A stretch of 64,000 bases of DNA from Corylus avellana. Taxonomy: Eukaryota > Streptophyta > Magnoliopsida > Fagales > Betulaceae. Below the pieces are notes generated by a model. It had not been told where the DNA came from, searched no databases, and saw only the letters and a list, made by a program, of their open reading frames with translations. Location of the stretch: positions 27,609,515-27,673,514 of the forward strand of contig NC_081543.1 in the NCBI RefSeq assembly GCF_901000735.1, written 5' to 3'. Every line of letters starts with the position of its first letter. Position 1 is the first letter of the stretch. This document shows, in pieces, positions 1 to 10,659 of this stretch. Position numbers and translations under genes: made by a program.

Positions 1-985
1 GGTGAAAAAACAACATATATCTATTTTAGGAAGAGGCGGGGTGGCAGTGGCACTACAGAAACTAATCAACCCGCCATACCTAGCAGCTATCCATCATCAA
101 GGAGAGCCAATCAACCCCCTATGCCTCTTGCACGTGAGATCCATGCGTGGGCGCATGGGAGGCAAACAACAACATGAAAGGTGGCACAGAAGGTTCGTTT
201 GATAAACGATTTTGTTTTTGTTTTAATTTTGGTTCGATATTGTAGCAAAAAGTGATTGATGTGAAAAAAAAGTAAAAATTTTTGGTGTGAAAAAATAAAA
301 AAAAATTTGTTTTGCAATGATTTTTTTATTTAAATAGTAATAAAAAATTATTGATCTGATGTAAAAAGTAAGAGAATATTAAAAAAATGAAAAAGTGAGA
401 TGAATAGTATAGCGCCAAAATCATGGCAAAACTGTTTATCAAACGGAGCCAGAGAGGCAGAGTGGTTGGAAAAGGCAGAGGAGTGGCAAATTGTGGTGGG
501 GAGACAGGCAGAAGTAGATGAATATGGTTTGAAAAAAACCGAGATATGGTCTTCAAGTGGACGACAAGGCAGTTGAAAACTGCAAGGTGGAGGTAGTGGA
601 CGGCATCGTGATTTTGTTATGTGAAATCATGATTTTAGTTTAAATTCATGCTTTTTCACATAAGCATCCCTAGCCTGCTTATAGAAATCACAATTTTTTT
701 TTTTTTCCTATTTTAGATTAAGTGTTTTTTAAATTGCAATGCCAAACATCTTACGTTTTGCGATATCTTTTAAAAACGCAGATTATTCTTATGAAATCAC
801 AATCTCAAACGCACCCTAAGAAAAGATAGAGACAACAAAGTGGGACGGCCTTGGTGGAAAAAGGAGGGAGGGAAGGGGGGAAGGGAGGAAAATGTGTGGG
901 AGAAAAATCCATTTCTCCTCCCTTGGACAACCTCACAGAGGAGGTGGAGAGCCTCACAAAAGGAGGAGAAAAAAAAAAAAAAAAA
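1..985. repeat. Old diverged copy of the 13741-14340 repeat
   Basis: Blocks at about 30-60, 121-200, 441-560 and 820-970 match the sequence at 13741-14340 in the same order. Shared landmarks are the GAGATCCATG and GGGAGGCAAACAACAA stretches and the GGACAACCTCACAGAGGAGG stretch. Between 560 and 820 this copy holds extra AT-rich sequence that looks like a MITE, with GAAATCACAATCTCAAACGC near its end. The repeat has no convincing ORF. It may be LINE-leader-like because of its pyrimidine-rich minus strand, but the family is not certain. Confidence 0.6.
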
Positions 986-2990
986 AACTAAAATTTTTTT
1001 TTAGATATGGTTTCATCAACATTGGATTCTTAAGATTTTGGTGAAGGAAATGGACTCCTGAAGAATATATCAAACTTGTTCAAGCTTTGGTAGAGCACTA
1101 AAATGAAGGAAGTGATAGACAAACCACGAGGCTTCAACCAGGTTATCTTAGAATCTTGGAGGTGAAGCTCTCAAAGACATTACCAAATGCTGGAATCAAA
1201 GCAAAACCACATATAGAATCAAGATTGAAAACTTTGAAAAAGGATTTTCAAGTAATCCATGCAATGTTGTGTGATCCTGATGCAAGTGGATTTGGGTAGG
1301 ACAACGTTAGGAAATGTGTGGTTGCTGAAGTTGCTGTGTGTAGGGGTGTTAAGTGAGCAAGCCGCTCGCTCGCTCGCTCGAGATTGGCTTATATAAGCTT
1401 TGCTTATGCTCGACTCAATTATTAAATGAAACGCTTCGTGAACAAAAATCCTGGCTTGAATATTAAACGAATCAAGCTCGGCTCGACTCGGTTAGGCTCA
1501 TGAGCAAGCTTGTATAAGCTCGTGTGTGTATATATATAAACTAAGTAACACATAATTAATTATAAAGCTTATAATTATTAAAATCTTAAAATTGTATTTA
1601 TATTTAAGCGTTAGAAAATGAAAAATTCTAGACCCTTCATGATCAAAGAAAGAGAGCAATCATTAAAAAGATCTCAATGCAATTAGAGCAGACCCAAATG
1701 AAATGAAGAAGAATCAAGTAGAAACTATTGAAGAATCAAAGAGACCCAACCACTTTGGGTCACTGCCTGTTTAGAGAGCGAGAGTAAGAGAGTGAGAAAT
1801 GAGAGTTCAAGTAGAAAATGCGCTATGACTGATGAGGGAGATTAAGAGAGAGACATTGAAAAAAATATTTTTTGTAGAGGATGTTGTTCCAACGCAGTCT
1901 GAATACAACATGTTAACTTGTCCCACATTGCTAAGAAAATACAAATCCACAAGTTTGTTTATCTATAAAAGGATGCATATCCTCTCTCTTTGAAATCAAG
2001 TGCTTTGTTGTATTGGCTCAGACTTCATACTCGGCTAGCCAGGTTGAGCAAATTCTCATATGCAAGCTGGCTTCTTAAGCCTTTTAAGAGTACTTGAAGT
2101 TTTATTTATTTATTTTTTTTAAAAAAAAATAAATAAATATAAGAGCCATCTCGCAAGCTGGCTCGGCTCGACTTATTATGAGTTCGAGCTCGATTTTCTG
2201 GCTCTCCCTTGAGCTCGGCTCGAGCTCGAATAAAATTTAAACGAGCCAAGCCTGAACAAGGGAAGCTCGCTCAAGCTCAACTCGTTTACACCCCTAGCTA
2301 TGTGGCAAGCATATGTGCAGGTAAAATTTTAACATGTTGTGAATTATATATTATAATCTTATTGTGTGCATAATATATTAATTGGATATTATCGTATTTG
2401 ATGGTTTTGTAGAATCATAAAAGGGCAACTGCTTTTAAAAATAAAATTTTTCCTTAAATGAGGATCTTTGCATTGTCTATGCAAAACACCATGCTACCGG
2501 AAAAGATGCTCAAGCACCTATGGACATGTGTGAAGACATACTACATGAAAAAGATGATGAAAACAATATTGGTCAGAACGAGAAAAATGGGTTGGGAGAG
2601 TTTAACAAAGGCATGTTGTGCACGCAGTTGCCCACCAATGGCAATGGAGGAGAAGGACTTTCGGGTTAGAAAATAAAAAAGGCCTAATAAGAGTACCGAA
2701 GATAACATTGCCCACACAATTAGAGAAGTTGGTAACCAGCTTGCGATGAATTTAATTACTGCATCTGAAAGTCTTAGAAAGGTAGTTACGAGGTCGGTAG
2801 AAAGAGAGCTGAGATTAAAAGTTAATGATGAGCTATCAAAAATAATTGTTCTTAGCAGTAATGATCGTCTCAAAGCAGGAAGATTGATTGTTTGTCAGCC
2901 TTAGATAATGGATCTATTCTTCAGCGTTCCAAATTATGACAAGGAAGAATTGGTGCAGGGAATTATTAATGACGCATGAAGATGTTATAC
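986..2990 (+). pseudogene. Myb/SANT-like domain protein, decayed (PIF/Harbinger-associated type)
   Basis: Conceptual translation of 1045-1315 gives a Myb/SANT-like (Myb_DNA-bind_3) pattern: WTPEEYIKLVQALVEH, then AKPHIESRLKTLKKDF, then a remnant of the usual SGFGWD motif reading SGFG followed by a stop. The second half resumes after an hAT insertion, around 2455-2660, with the downstream family signature AKHHATGKDAQAPMD. Stop codons and frame changes occur in both halves, so it cannot be translated. Domains of this type bind DNA and are encoded by PIF/Harbinger transposons and by host genes derived from them. No Harbinger transposase is visible nearby. The family assignment is from motif recognition. 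Confidence 0.6.
1341..2296. mobile_element. Non-autonomous hAT element with 8-bp TSD
   Basis: The ends are TAGGGGTGT and, inverted, ACACCCCTA. It is flanked by 8-bp direct repeats GCTGTGTG (1333-1340) and GCTATGTG (2297-2304), which match at 7 of 8 bases. Sub-terminal regions are packed with short GAGCTCG/GCTCGAGC motifs in both orientations, typical of plant hAT elements. There is no transposase ORF, so it would depend on a transposase supplied elsewhere. It split the Myb/SANT-like pseudogene. Confidence 0.8.
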
Positions 2991-3023
2991 CATTTTTTTT
3001 TTTTTTGGTTAAGATGTTTGGTC

Positions 3024-3165
3024 ATGAGACACAGTTTGGTGATTTGCATTGGTAGCAACTTGATTTTAATTGAGAAGTGTTTTTTGTTCATTATTATGAG
3101 ACAATTTGGTGATTTGCATTAGCAGCAACTTGATTTTAATTGAGATGTGCTTTTTGTTCATTATT
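3024..3165. repeat. Two-unit direct repeat, about 71 bp each
   Basis: Unit 1 (3024-3095) and unit 2 (3096-3165) both start ATGAGACA and share GGTGATTTGCATT, then GCAACTTGATTTTAATTGAG and TTTTTGTTCATTATT. They differ at a few bases and one small indel. The repeat lies just downstream of the Myb/SANT pseudogene and may be part of its old 3' region. Confidence 0.75.
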
Positions 3166-3620
3166 ATGATGATGATGATTCTGTGAAATTTATCATGATA
3201 TGTGCTTTTTATGTGATTAATTGAAATTGTGATATGATGATTATGTGCTTTTTTATTTAGGGTTAAATACTTAAAAACCCCTAGAGTTTGGACACTTTAT
3301 GTTTTCCCCTTAGGGTTTGATTTGTATCACAAAAGGTACCTGTGGTTTTCTTAAGGACAAAATTAGTACCTCCATCCATCTGCTGTTAAAAAACTTAACA
3401 AAAATCCACGTCACTAACACGTGGACCAATTAAAAGTCGACACCTAGCATAAGTGCCAAGTCATCATTGATGACTAGATATTACCCATGCCACCTAATTT
3501 AAAAAATAAAACCTGATAACAAATTAAAAATATTGTTAAATAAGCATTAAAACAAAAGCAAATACTAGAATTAAAACATAAAAAATCTTGGAGTTAAAAC
3601 ATAAAAACTATTGGAATTAA

Positions 3621-3846
3621 AACACAAACTAATAGACCCACATTCCTTCAAACAGATATTCTAATTCCTTGGAGACCCACGATATTTCAAGTTTCCAACC
3701 CAACCCCCTACTCTAGCGAATCTCAACCCAACCCAACCCCCTGCTCTGGCGATAACCCAACCCAACCCAACCCAACCCCAGACTCCAGCGATGACCCAAC
3801 CCAACCCAACCCCCTGCTCCGGCGACAACCAACCCAACCCCAGTCG
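3621..3846. repeat. MULE left inverted repeat, inner part
   Basis: Reads AACACAAAC, then AATAGACCCACATTCCTTC, then several CCCAACCCAACCCC blocks. The same series appears reverse-complemented at 10397-10562. The two arms differ by substitutions and by the number of CCAACCCAA units, so the insertion is old. Confidence 0.8.
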
Positions 3847-4843
3847 AAAAATCTTGCTTCCGCTGCCCGATCTGTGTACGTGATGGCATCAAGTCGAATG
3901 CTGGTGTCGAAACAAAAGGAAGTTTCCCGATAAGGTATGTTCTACAAAAATCTGCACCTTGTTTTTCTTTTTAAGAATTTTTACAAAAAATCTGCATCTA
4001 CGAATATTTGTTTTTCCATTCTTTTTTTTTTTTTTTTTTGGTAATTTAAGTCAGCTTTATTTCATGCGGAGCATTAAGATTAGTTTTGAATTCTAATGGA
4101 AAATGATATTGGGAGAATCATGAATAAAATACATTTTTCCTTTTCCAGCCCATCTATTTATGTGAGACATTTGTCTTCTATACAATAACCACCATCATTG
4201 GTTTTATATAGGGGAGTGCTTTCTTTGAATTTTAGTCCATAAAGTCACAGACACCCTCTCATTCATAGCTCTGTATTTGATAGCCCATAAGTGGGTTTGA
4301 ATTCAACTTATGTAAATCCTTAACTCTTACAACTTAAAAGCCATGGCAAAACATGAAGCATTCATGTTTCAATTTGGTGTTCTGTATACACTTTCTGCTT
4401 AACCACTTCAAGAAAAATCTCGCATCTATATATTATTCAAAACTGTTGTAAACAAGACCAAAAACTCAACTAGGTTTCCTATTTAAATTGATTTCTATGA
4501 AGTATTTGTGATGGGTGACTACAACCTAATAGTGTGCACCCTCACATACCAGATTCTCTTATAAATTCTCTACCATGAAATCAACACCCTTAGAAAGACC
4601 TACATTAATCTAAGTAATTGTGCATCAAAGGGACCCTATTAGTACTTATTGGTTTTAATTGGTTAATTGGGTAATAAAGCCAAAAAGAACCACAATTGTT
4701 TATGTTTAGTTGCTGGAATTTTGATGGAATATTGATAGCATGAATTGTGAAAATGTTCAGCCAAGTGTACTAGGCTTCCAATTTCCAATAAAATTATTAA
4801 GAGTGTACTTTATTTACTGTTGACATGAGTGACTGTTATGCAG
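3847..4843. other. MULE left arm, leader/intron of the plus-strand gene
   Basis: The stretch holds the end of the inverted repeat, an ATG with a short reading frame at 3882 and a good splice donor (AAG|GTATGT, about 3934-3942). The next recognisable coding block starts after a CAG acceptor at 4841-4843. The intervening DNA is AT-rich with no ORF. An intron is likely, but the first exon could not be assigned to a known domain. Confidence 0.35.
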
Positions 4844-5175
4844 AGGAATGCTGCCTACGGATTTTTCAAATGGCATGACAAACCAACTTGTAAGAGGGGT
4901 ATGGCGGTCCTACCTGCTTTGTTGGAGAAGGTTAGAGAGCTGGAGGATGAAAAGACAGTTGCATTGCAAGGGTTGAAGATCTATTGAATGAAAATGACAA
5001 CTACTTGACAATGGTTAAACAAATCTAGAATGAAGATGTTATACATGTGGAAATGATTCGAGAGCTGGAGAAGGAAAATGCCATATTTAGAGCAAGAGAT
5101 AAATTTTTTATGTATGCTTTGTTTTTATCATGGTGTATGATGTTGTTGGTTGTTTGTGTTGCACTTATGAAATGA
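4844..5175 (+). pseudogene. GRF-type zinc-finger/coiled-coil/membrane protein, decayed (MULE second gene)
   Basis: After a CAG acceptor the plus strand reads RNAAYGFFKWHDKPTCKRG. This resembles the end of a plant GRF-type zinc finger (Cys then FFxWxD). A short charged helix with LLEKVRELEDEK follows. A frameshift near 4965 leads to a second helix (IRELEKENAIFRARDK) and then a hydrophobic tail MYALFLSWCMMLLVVCVALM ending in a stop at 5173-5175. There is also an in-frame TAG in the linker. A zinc finger, coiled coil and C-terminal membrane tail is the usual layout of plant GRF-finger proteins. The upstream Cys ligands were not found. It points towards the transposase gene, as mudrB does in maize MuDR, but shows no evident relation to MURB. 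Confidence 0.5.
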
Positions 5176-5939
5176 ATTTTGTGTAATATGTATTTTTTTA
5201 ACTGATATAAAATAATTATGTACCCCTACTTATGAAATGTAAACTTTTTTTGAACTTAGTTCATCTGTCTATGTATTCTTAATTTAGAACAACTTGGTTT
5301 TTCTGAAATTGTCATTTTGTTGTATATATTCTTTGCAACTTCATGGATTTTTGTCTACGTATAGAGGAAGAATAAGGCTTTTATTATAAAAAAATCATCA
5401 TTAACATGAAGTTAACAAAAGTAAAGTTAATATGTAAATTTCACATGCATGAAAGGAATATACATGACACTCATCAGTAGCTTCACTCACCAGATAATAA
5501 CATAAGGAGAAAGGAGGTGAAATTTGCGTTTAACATTCTAGAATACATCCATCACAAACAATTCCAACAATTTCATAACTGTACATCCAAAATACATCCA
5601 TCCCGTGTCAAAACATTGGATCCACTATCCAAACATCGAAAAGTATCCCAAAACCCAATAATCTATTGAGTTGCCCTATCCTAGCCAAAATGTGATCCAG
5701 CGTTGAATTGTCCTCCCGCTTGTGATCCTCCATTCTGAAACACATGCAAATCCATATCAATAAGAGACATTAAAAACTAAAGACATACTGAATTCATTAC
5801 TCACCCCTACTGATTGGCTAATTGGGCATCTGTTGTCGAAAGTGGTGGTGGGTTCTTCTGCATATTGTGATCCTCTCTGCTACACAATATGAACAAACAA
5901 TGTCATAAATACACGCTCACTATTTAAATAAATACAACA

Positions 5940-8900
5940 TTAATAGTTTGTTAAAATAGCTAACCTCAGTTTCATTGTTTGGTTTTGCCTCACAACCTTT
6001 TTCAGCCAAATCTTCTTGTTTGGATTGTCTAGTTGCCGGCAACTCCTAGCATTGTGACCCGTTTGACCACAATTTTCACAACGTATACCATACCCCTTAC
6101 GAGTCACCTTGATCGTTTCAATAGGCTCATTTGCATCATTTCCTCTTCTTCTCACTTTTTTAGGCCTACCTCTTTGTTTTTAGGTATAGGCGGTAGTATA
6201 GGTTCCAAATCATGATCAACAGGCCACTCATTATAAGTCGATGGTATCCGATATATATATCAGGGGCATATGACTTCCTAAAAGTATCCATAAAATACTA
6301 CTGATTGACATACTTCTTAGGGGCTTGCCTATGGAAATAAATTGCAGAAATTGCATAGGGGCATGGAATACCATTGAGTTGCCATCTACCACAACCACAG
6401 GTTCTTCTCCCTAGATCAACAATCCTCCTAGGCTCATGACTATGGTCGACCTCAAACTGCAATCTATTACTCCAATGACAAATGTAGTTTCTTGCCAATG
6501 ACTTGTTTCTCTCCAATTTTTTCACAATCGTAGGACAAATCTCATTTTTTTAAGTTTCTGCTCCAGCCCTTTTTGGATTGAACCTACCTATTAGTTGCCA
6601 CCTTATTAATTCCATGCATCCCAAAATAGGCTTATCTCTTGCCTCTAAGATCCACGCATTGAAACACTCGGTAGTATTGTTCATTAATATATCACTACAA
6701 CTATAATCTCTAAATGCATGCCTTGACCACATCCGTGGATCAATCTTGCTAATGTAATCGAATGCATCTTCACTCATACCTCTAATGACCGACAGGTAGT
6801 GTTCGAATTGCAACTCATTAGCTGTCTGAGCTGCACCATACAAAGCATCTTTGTATGCCTTGCCCTTGTACCCATGTTTCTTGAAGTTTGCATGCAAGTG
6901 TCTTATACAAAATCGATGCTCCAGACCAGGAATCAAATCCTTCATGGCAATAAGCAGTCCCTAATTATCAATACAAAAATAAAACATGTTAATTGTTCAT
7001 CAAACAAAATACAAACAAAACATAAATTTTAAGATAATTTATACCTTTTGTTGATCAAACATAAATGGCCAAGTGTGCACTCGCAGATTTCCAATATCTT
7101 CCAAAAGTATGCTTAGAAACCATGTCCATGTATGTTGATCTTCACTCTCACATACAGCATATGCTAGTGGATAAATGTTGTCATTTGCATCCAATGCAAT
7201 GGCTACATGCAGCTGCCCACCGAACTCGCTCTTCAAGAAGCAAGCATCGACACAAATTATGAGCTTACACCCCTCCAAGAAGCCCCGCTTGCAAGCTGCA
7301 AGTGACATATACATCCTTTGGAAGAATCTTCCATCCCGTTGTATATAAGCTAATGTGCCTAGATTCTACTTCCTTAATGCATTTGCATACTCTCGCACAT
7401 GTTTATATTGATCACCTGTTTTCCTTGTCAGAATACACAAGTCATCATCTTTGCTAGGTGACAACTCAACAAAGTTAGCTCGACATTGTAATCTCTTCTG
7501 ATAATTTCCTTCAATGCACTTGCTTTCAAATTCGGTTGGTCCTGAAAGCTGTCCAAATATCGGTGTGCAACCCACTTGATTGATGCCTTCTTGTTGTAGT
7601 AGTGAGTCCCACAATTGTTCTCTTTGTAGTAACTCTTGACTTGGAAACAAGCATTGTCATTTGACCTTGATGCATGTATTCACCATCCACAAGTTTTCTT
7701 ACAAATGGCGGTAACCCTTGTTTTCTCATTGTGCACGTAGGTGTAGTCAAAAGAGTTCTGAACTGCAAACACTTGCAATGCATCCTTAAATTGGCGGGGG
7801 TCAACAAACTTCTGCCCAATATACAATTCTACTGTCTTTTTTAAGTCAGCATTTTCCATCCACTCAGGATACTTCCTCCTAACACGTCTCGGTGACCCTT
7901 CACCCACATCATCAGTATCTACGCTTGAGAAGCCACCATCATTATTGCCATTATCTTCATCCGGCTCGTTTGAAATATCCCCAACATTCTTAGATGACAC
8001 TGTTTCATACCACGACTGAAACCATTTCATTGTATCCTCCTTAGCTTGACGTATACGTTCTTCATCCCTTTCTACGAAAATGTCCTCCCCCTTGCCATCC
8101 GTTACTTCAAAGGCACTCAATTCCGTCTCCTCTTCCCCCTTAGTGTGAAAGTGTTTTTTAGGCTGCCTTTGTTTTGCAGTCTTTTGTTGTGTATCCTGCT
8201 GCAAACTTTGTAGACTTTTGCTTAGTACCCTTTTGCTTTGCAGCCTGTGCATGTTCTTGTGGAGGCTACACATGTTCTTATGGAGGCTCTTCTGCAATCT
8301 CTTCCACATAAACTTCTGCGTGTGACTAAGAAATCGTTATTACTGGAGACCTGACTTCAATTGGAACTTCTTCAACTATAACATCATTCACAAATATATG
8401 CAAACTATTTTTCTTCACTTTTTTTTCAAATCTTTGAGCATGTTTTTCATGCCTTTCTCGTTAGTAAGTCCATATATGTAGTCCTTGCTTTCATCATCAT
8501 ACTTATATGGATTCGAAAGAGGGGGAGTCTCAAAGTAGTGAGCAGCTTGGTCAGCAAACCACGGAATTAAAGACGTATGTGAAGAAGAGGAAGAAAATTT
8601 GTCAAATCAACAATCCATCACCAAGACTCCTCCTTGGATCCAGGTACTTCCTCTCTTCCTCCTTCTGTTGTTTCTGATCTGTATTTACCTATTGCCTTGA
8701 GGAAAGAAAAGAGATATTGTACTTCTCGCCCTATTAATAACTTTGTGTCCTATCAAGCTTCCTTAGCACAAGCGCTAAGCGATAATAATTCGTTCTCTTA
8801 AAGCTTTCGTTTCAGCGATTTATTCCACCAAGATACCCTCCCAATTTAAAATACAACCTCAACCTTGGAATGTCATGGTAGTTGTATACCAAGTACACTT

Positions 8901-9042
8901 CCAATATGGTGGCTATATCCCCAAAACATAGGGTGTCTGAATCCAAACCTTCTACAGGAATCACATCACCTCCCACATATTCTAAATCCGGTTCACTAGA
9001 GGATTCATGATGGTTGAAAAGATCAACAATAGTTGTATCCAT
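5940..9042 (-). pseudogene. MULE transposase (MURA-like), decayed
   Basis: Domains in order on the minus strand: an N-terminal PB1-like block (9042-8812); an acidic spacer and the MuDR DNA-binding domain (8309-7680, with VELYIGQKFVDPRQFKDALQ); the RNase H-like core split by an 84-bp GT-AG intron (6961-7044), with the first Asp in LIICVDACFLK and the later Glu in MNNTTECFNAW; a SWIM zinc finger (6525-6298, RTCGCGRWQLNGIPCPYA); and a CCHC knuckle (6155-5940, CENCGQTGHNARSC). Another terminal exon may lie near 5800-5880. It is dead: there is a TGA at 7680-7682 where CPWR-type Arg is expected, a frameshift near 7460-7490, stops near 7366 and 6298, and a further frameshift before the knuckle. The SWIM His is replaced by Tyr. 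In an intact family member this enzyme cuts and rejoins element ends in the nucleus. Confidence 0.85.
8590..8830 (+). mobile_element. Ty1/copia pol fragment inside the MULE
   Basis: The plus strand encodes LPIALRKEKRYCTSRPINNF followed by VSYQ. This matches the conserved stretch between integrase and reverse transcriptase in plant copia polyproteins (usually LPIALRKG...CT.HPI..FVSY). The frame breaks soon after. It lies between the first and second transposase coding blocks, in the opposite orientation, and probably contributed to inactivating the element. Confidence 0.6.
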
Positions 9043-10396
9043 TTCTGCACATTGACAACAAACGGTTATTTTAGATATTTATGTAACTGGACTCTTACGT
9101 GCAAGTTAAACCTTAGGAACCCAAAAACAGTAAATTCAACATTTAAGATAATACAAACTAGAATAGTAGGAATTCTATAACAGCTAGATATGCCTATTGT
9201 TGGTATATACTGTAACAGCAGAGTTGCCTACTTCTGAAAGGCAAGATATGAAGTTATTTGTTGGGAAAAATGCTGATCAGTTGACTTACATGGAAGCAAA
9301 AAAGAAAAATAATAAGTATAGTTACCCCACTTTTTTTTATTCTGCAGGGACAAGAAGAATGTGAAGCTGGACCAGATTTCGAGAAGAATGAGTAAACTGC
9401 CTACCTATTTTTACAAACAGCAGTTTGCTTTGGTTGTGGCTATGTTTCAAGCAATCTTAGCTGTTGTGCTCATGTAAATTTCTATTTTATAATTTATAGT
9501 TTTAGCACTCAAAGCTGGTACTAATATTTACTAATATTGTGTGATGTGATTTTGTAGATTCAAAAGATGGTTTAAATCTATGCTAGTGCATCTGCAGGCT
9601 CTTTTTATGATGTTTTCAGAATAAAACATCATTATAGGTATAGAACATAACATGACCTTGGAATCATGGTAGTTGATGATTAATTATTTGTGTTGTCAGT
9701 AAAATGAGAAGCTTCAATTCTATTGATTTGTCCTTTGTCCATCTTGTATTTTTATAAGTGGGGTTAAACTGGAATCTAATATATTATTAGTTAGGTTGAA
9801 CGGATCAACTAGTATCTTGTATTTTTAATAGAATCTTGTCTACAACAAATGGTCTTAAATTCAAGATAATACAAATAAAATTAAATTAAAAAAAATAAAA
9901 AAAGTTTACATACAGAAAACAACAAAAGTTCTTAACATATGCAGTAGGACCATTGAATAAAGTACATTCTTAACAAAACACATATTGAATAAAGTAGTCA
10001 TAAAAGTTGAACTTCGTCCACCAACGAAACAACAATCCAAAAAATATTCATTGTTAGGCTACCCAAACCAACAATCCAATAACACGTGCAGTAGTGGCCC
10101 TACCAACAATATAAAAACATGTGTAGTTCTTCACTATTTTCAAAGTAATGCCAAACCAGTAAAAGCAACCCAAAATAACATACCACGAGTTAGGGTATGC
10201 AATGGGCTCGTTGGCTTCGGGAGGACTTGAACGGAACCCTGGGTTTCTCGGATTTTTGTAGAACTGGCTTAGGTTTTGTCGGAGATTTAAGATTTTTATG
10301 GTGAGATTGACGGGATCGTGGGTTTCTTCCGCTTGGGTTCGAAAAGTGGGTTGAGGAGGAAGCTTCGTCGCCGAAGAGTGGAGTTCCTTGCCGGTG
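9043..10396. other. MULE right arm, 5' side of the transposase
   Basis: Presumed leader and promoter side of the minus-strand transposase, between its first recognisable exon and the right inverted repeat. The DNA is AT-rich. I see no coding block with a recognisable motif here. Confidence 0.35.
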
Positions 10397-10562
10397 ACTG
10401 GGGTTGGGTTGGGTCGTCGCCGGAGCAGGGGGTGGGTTGGGTTGACATTTGCCAGAGCAGGGTGTTGGGTTGGAAACTTGGAATATCGTTGGTTGGAATA
10501 TCGTGGGTCTCCAAGGAATTAGAATCTCTGTTTGAAGGAATGTGGGTCTATTTGTTTGTGTT
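10397..10562. repeat. MULE right inverted repeat, truncated
   Basis: This is the reverse complement of the left arm at 3621-3846. It includes GAAGGAATGTGGGTCTATTT and the GGTTGGGTT blocks. Homology ends at 10562, where copia-type sequence starts. About 360 bases of outer terminal sequence present on the left have no counterpart here. Confidence 0.75.
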
Positions 10563-10659
10563 AACTAAGTACAGATGATCTTTCTTTTTAACCCAAACAT
10601 GTTCTGTTTGAGGAGTTGTTTTCACATGATTATCAGTCGAATTAGACATATCTTTTATA

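Larger units (their letters stand above)
3258..10562 (-). mobile_element. Decayed Mutator-like element (MULE)
   Basis: A MURA-type transposase relic on the minus strand lies between long inverted repeats (3621-3846 and 10397-10562). The left end probably continues out to about 3258, where a GGGTTAAATAC terminus of the type seen in plant MULEs begins. The right outer arm is missing because the inverted repeat stops abruptly at copia sequence. A second, plus-strand gene relic at 4844-5175 points towards the transposase. A copia fragment sits inside at about 8590-8830. I could not identify a target-site duplication, consistent with loss of the right end. Confidence 0.75.

Noticed and set aside
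4844..5175. The plus-strand MULE gene as a mudrB homologue
   Set aside because: Orientation is similar, but the sequence reads as a GRF-finger/coiled-coil/membrane protein, with no visible relation to MURB.
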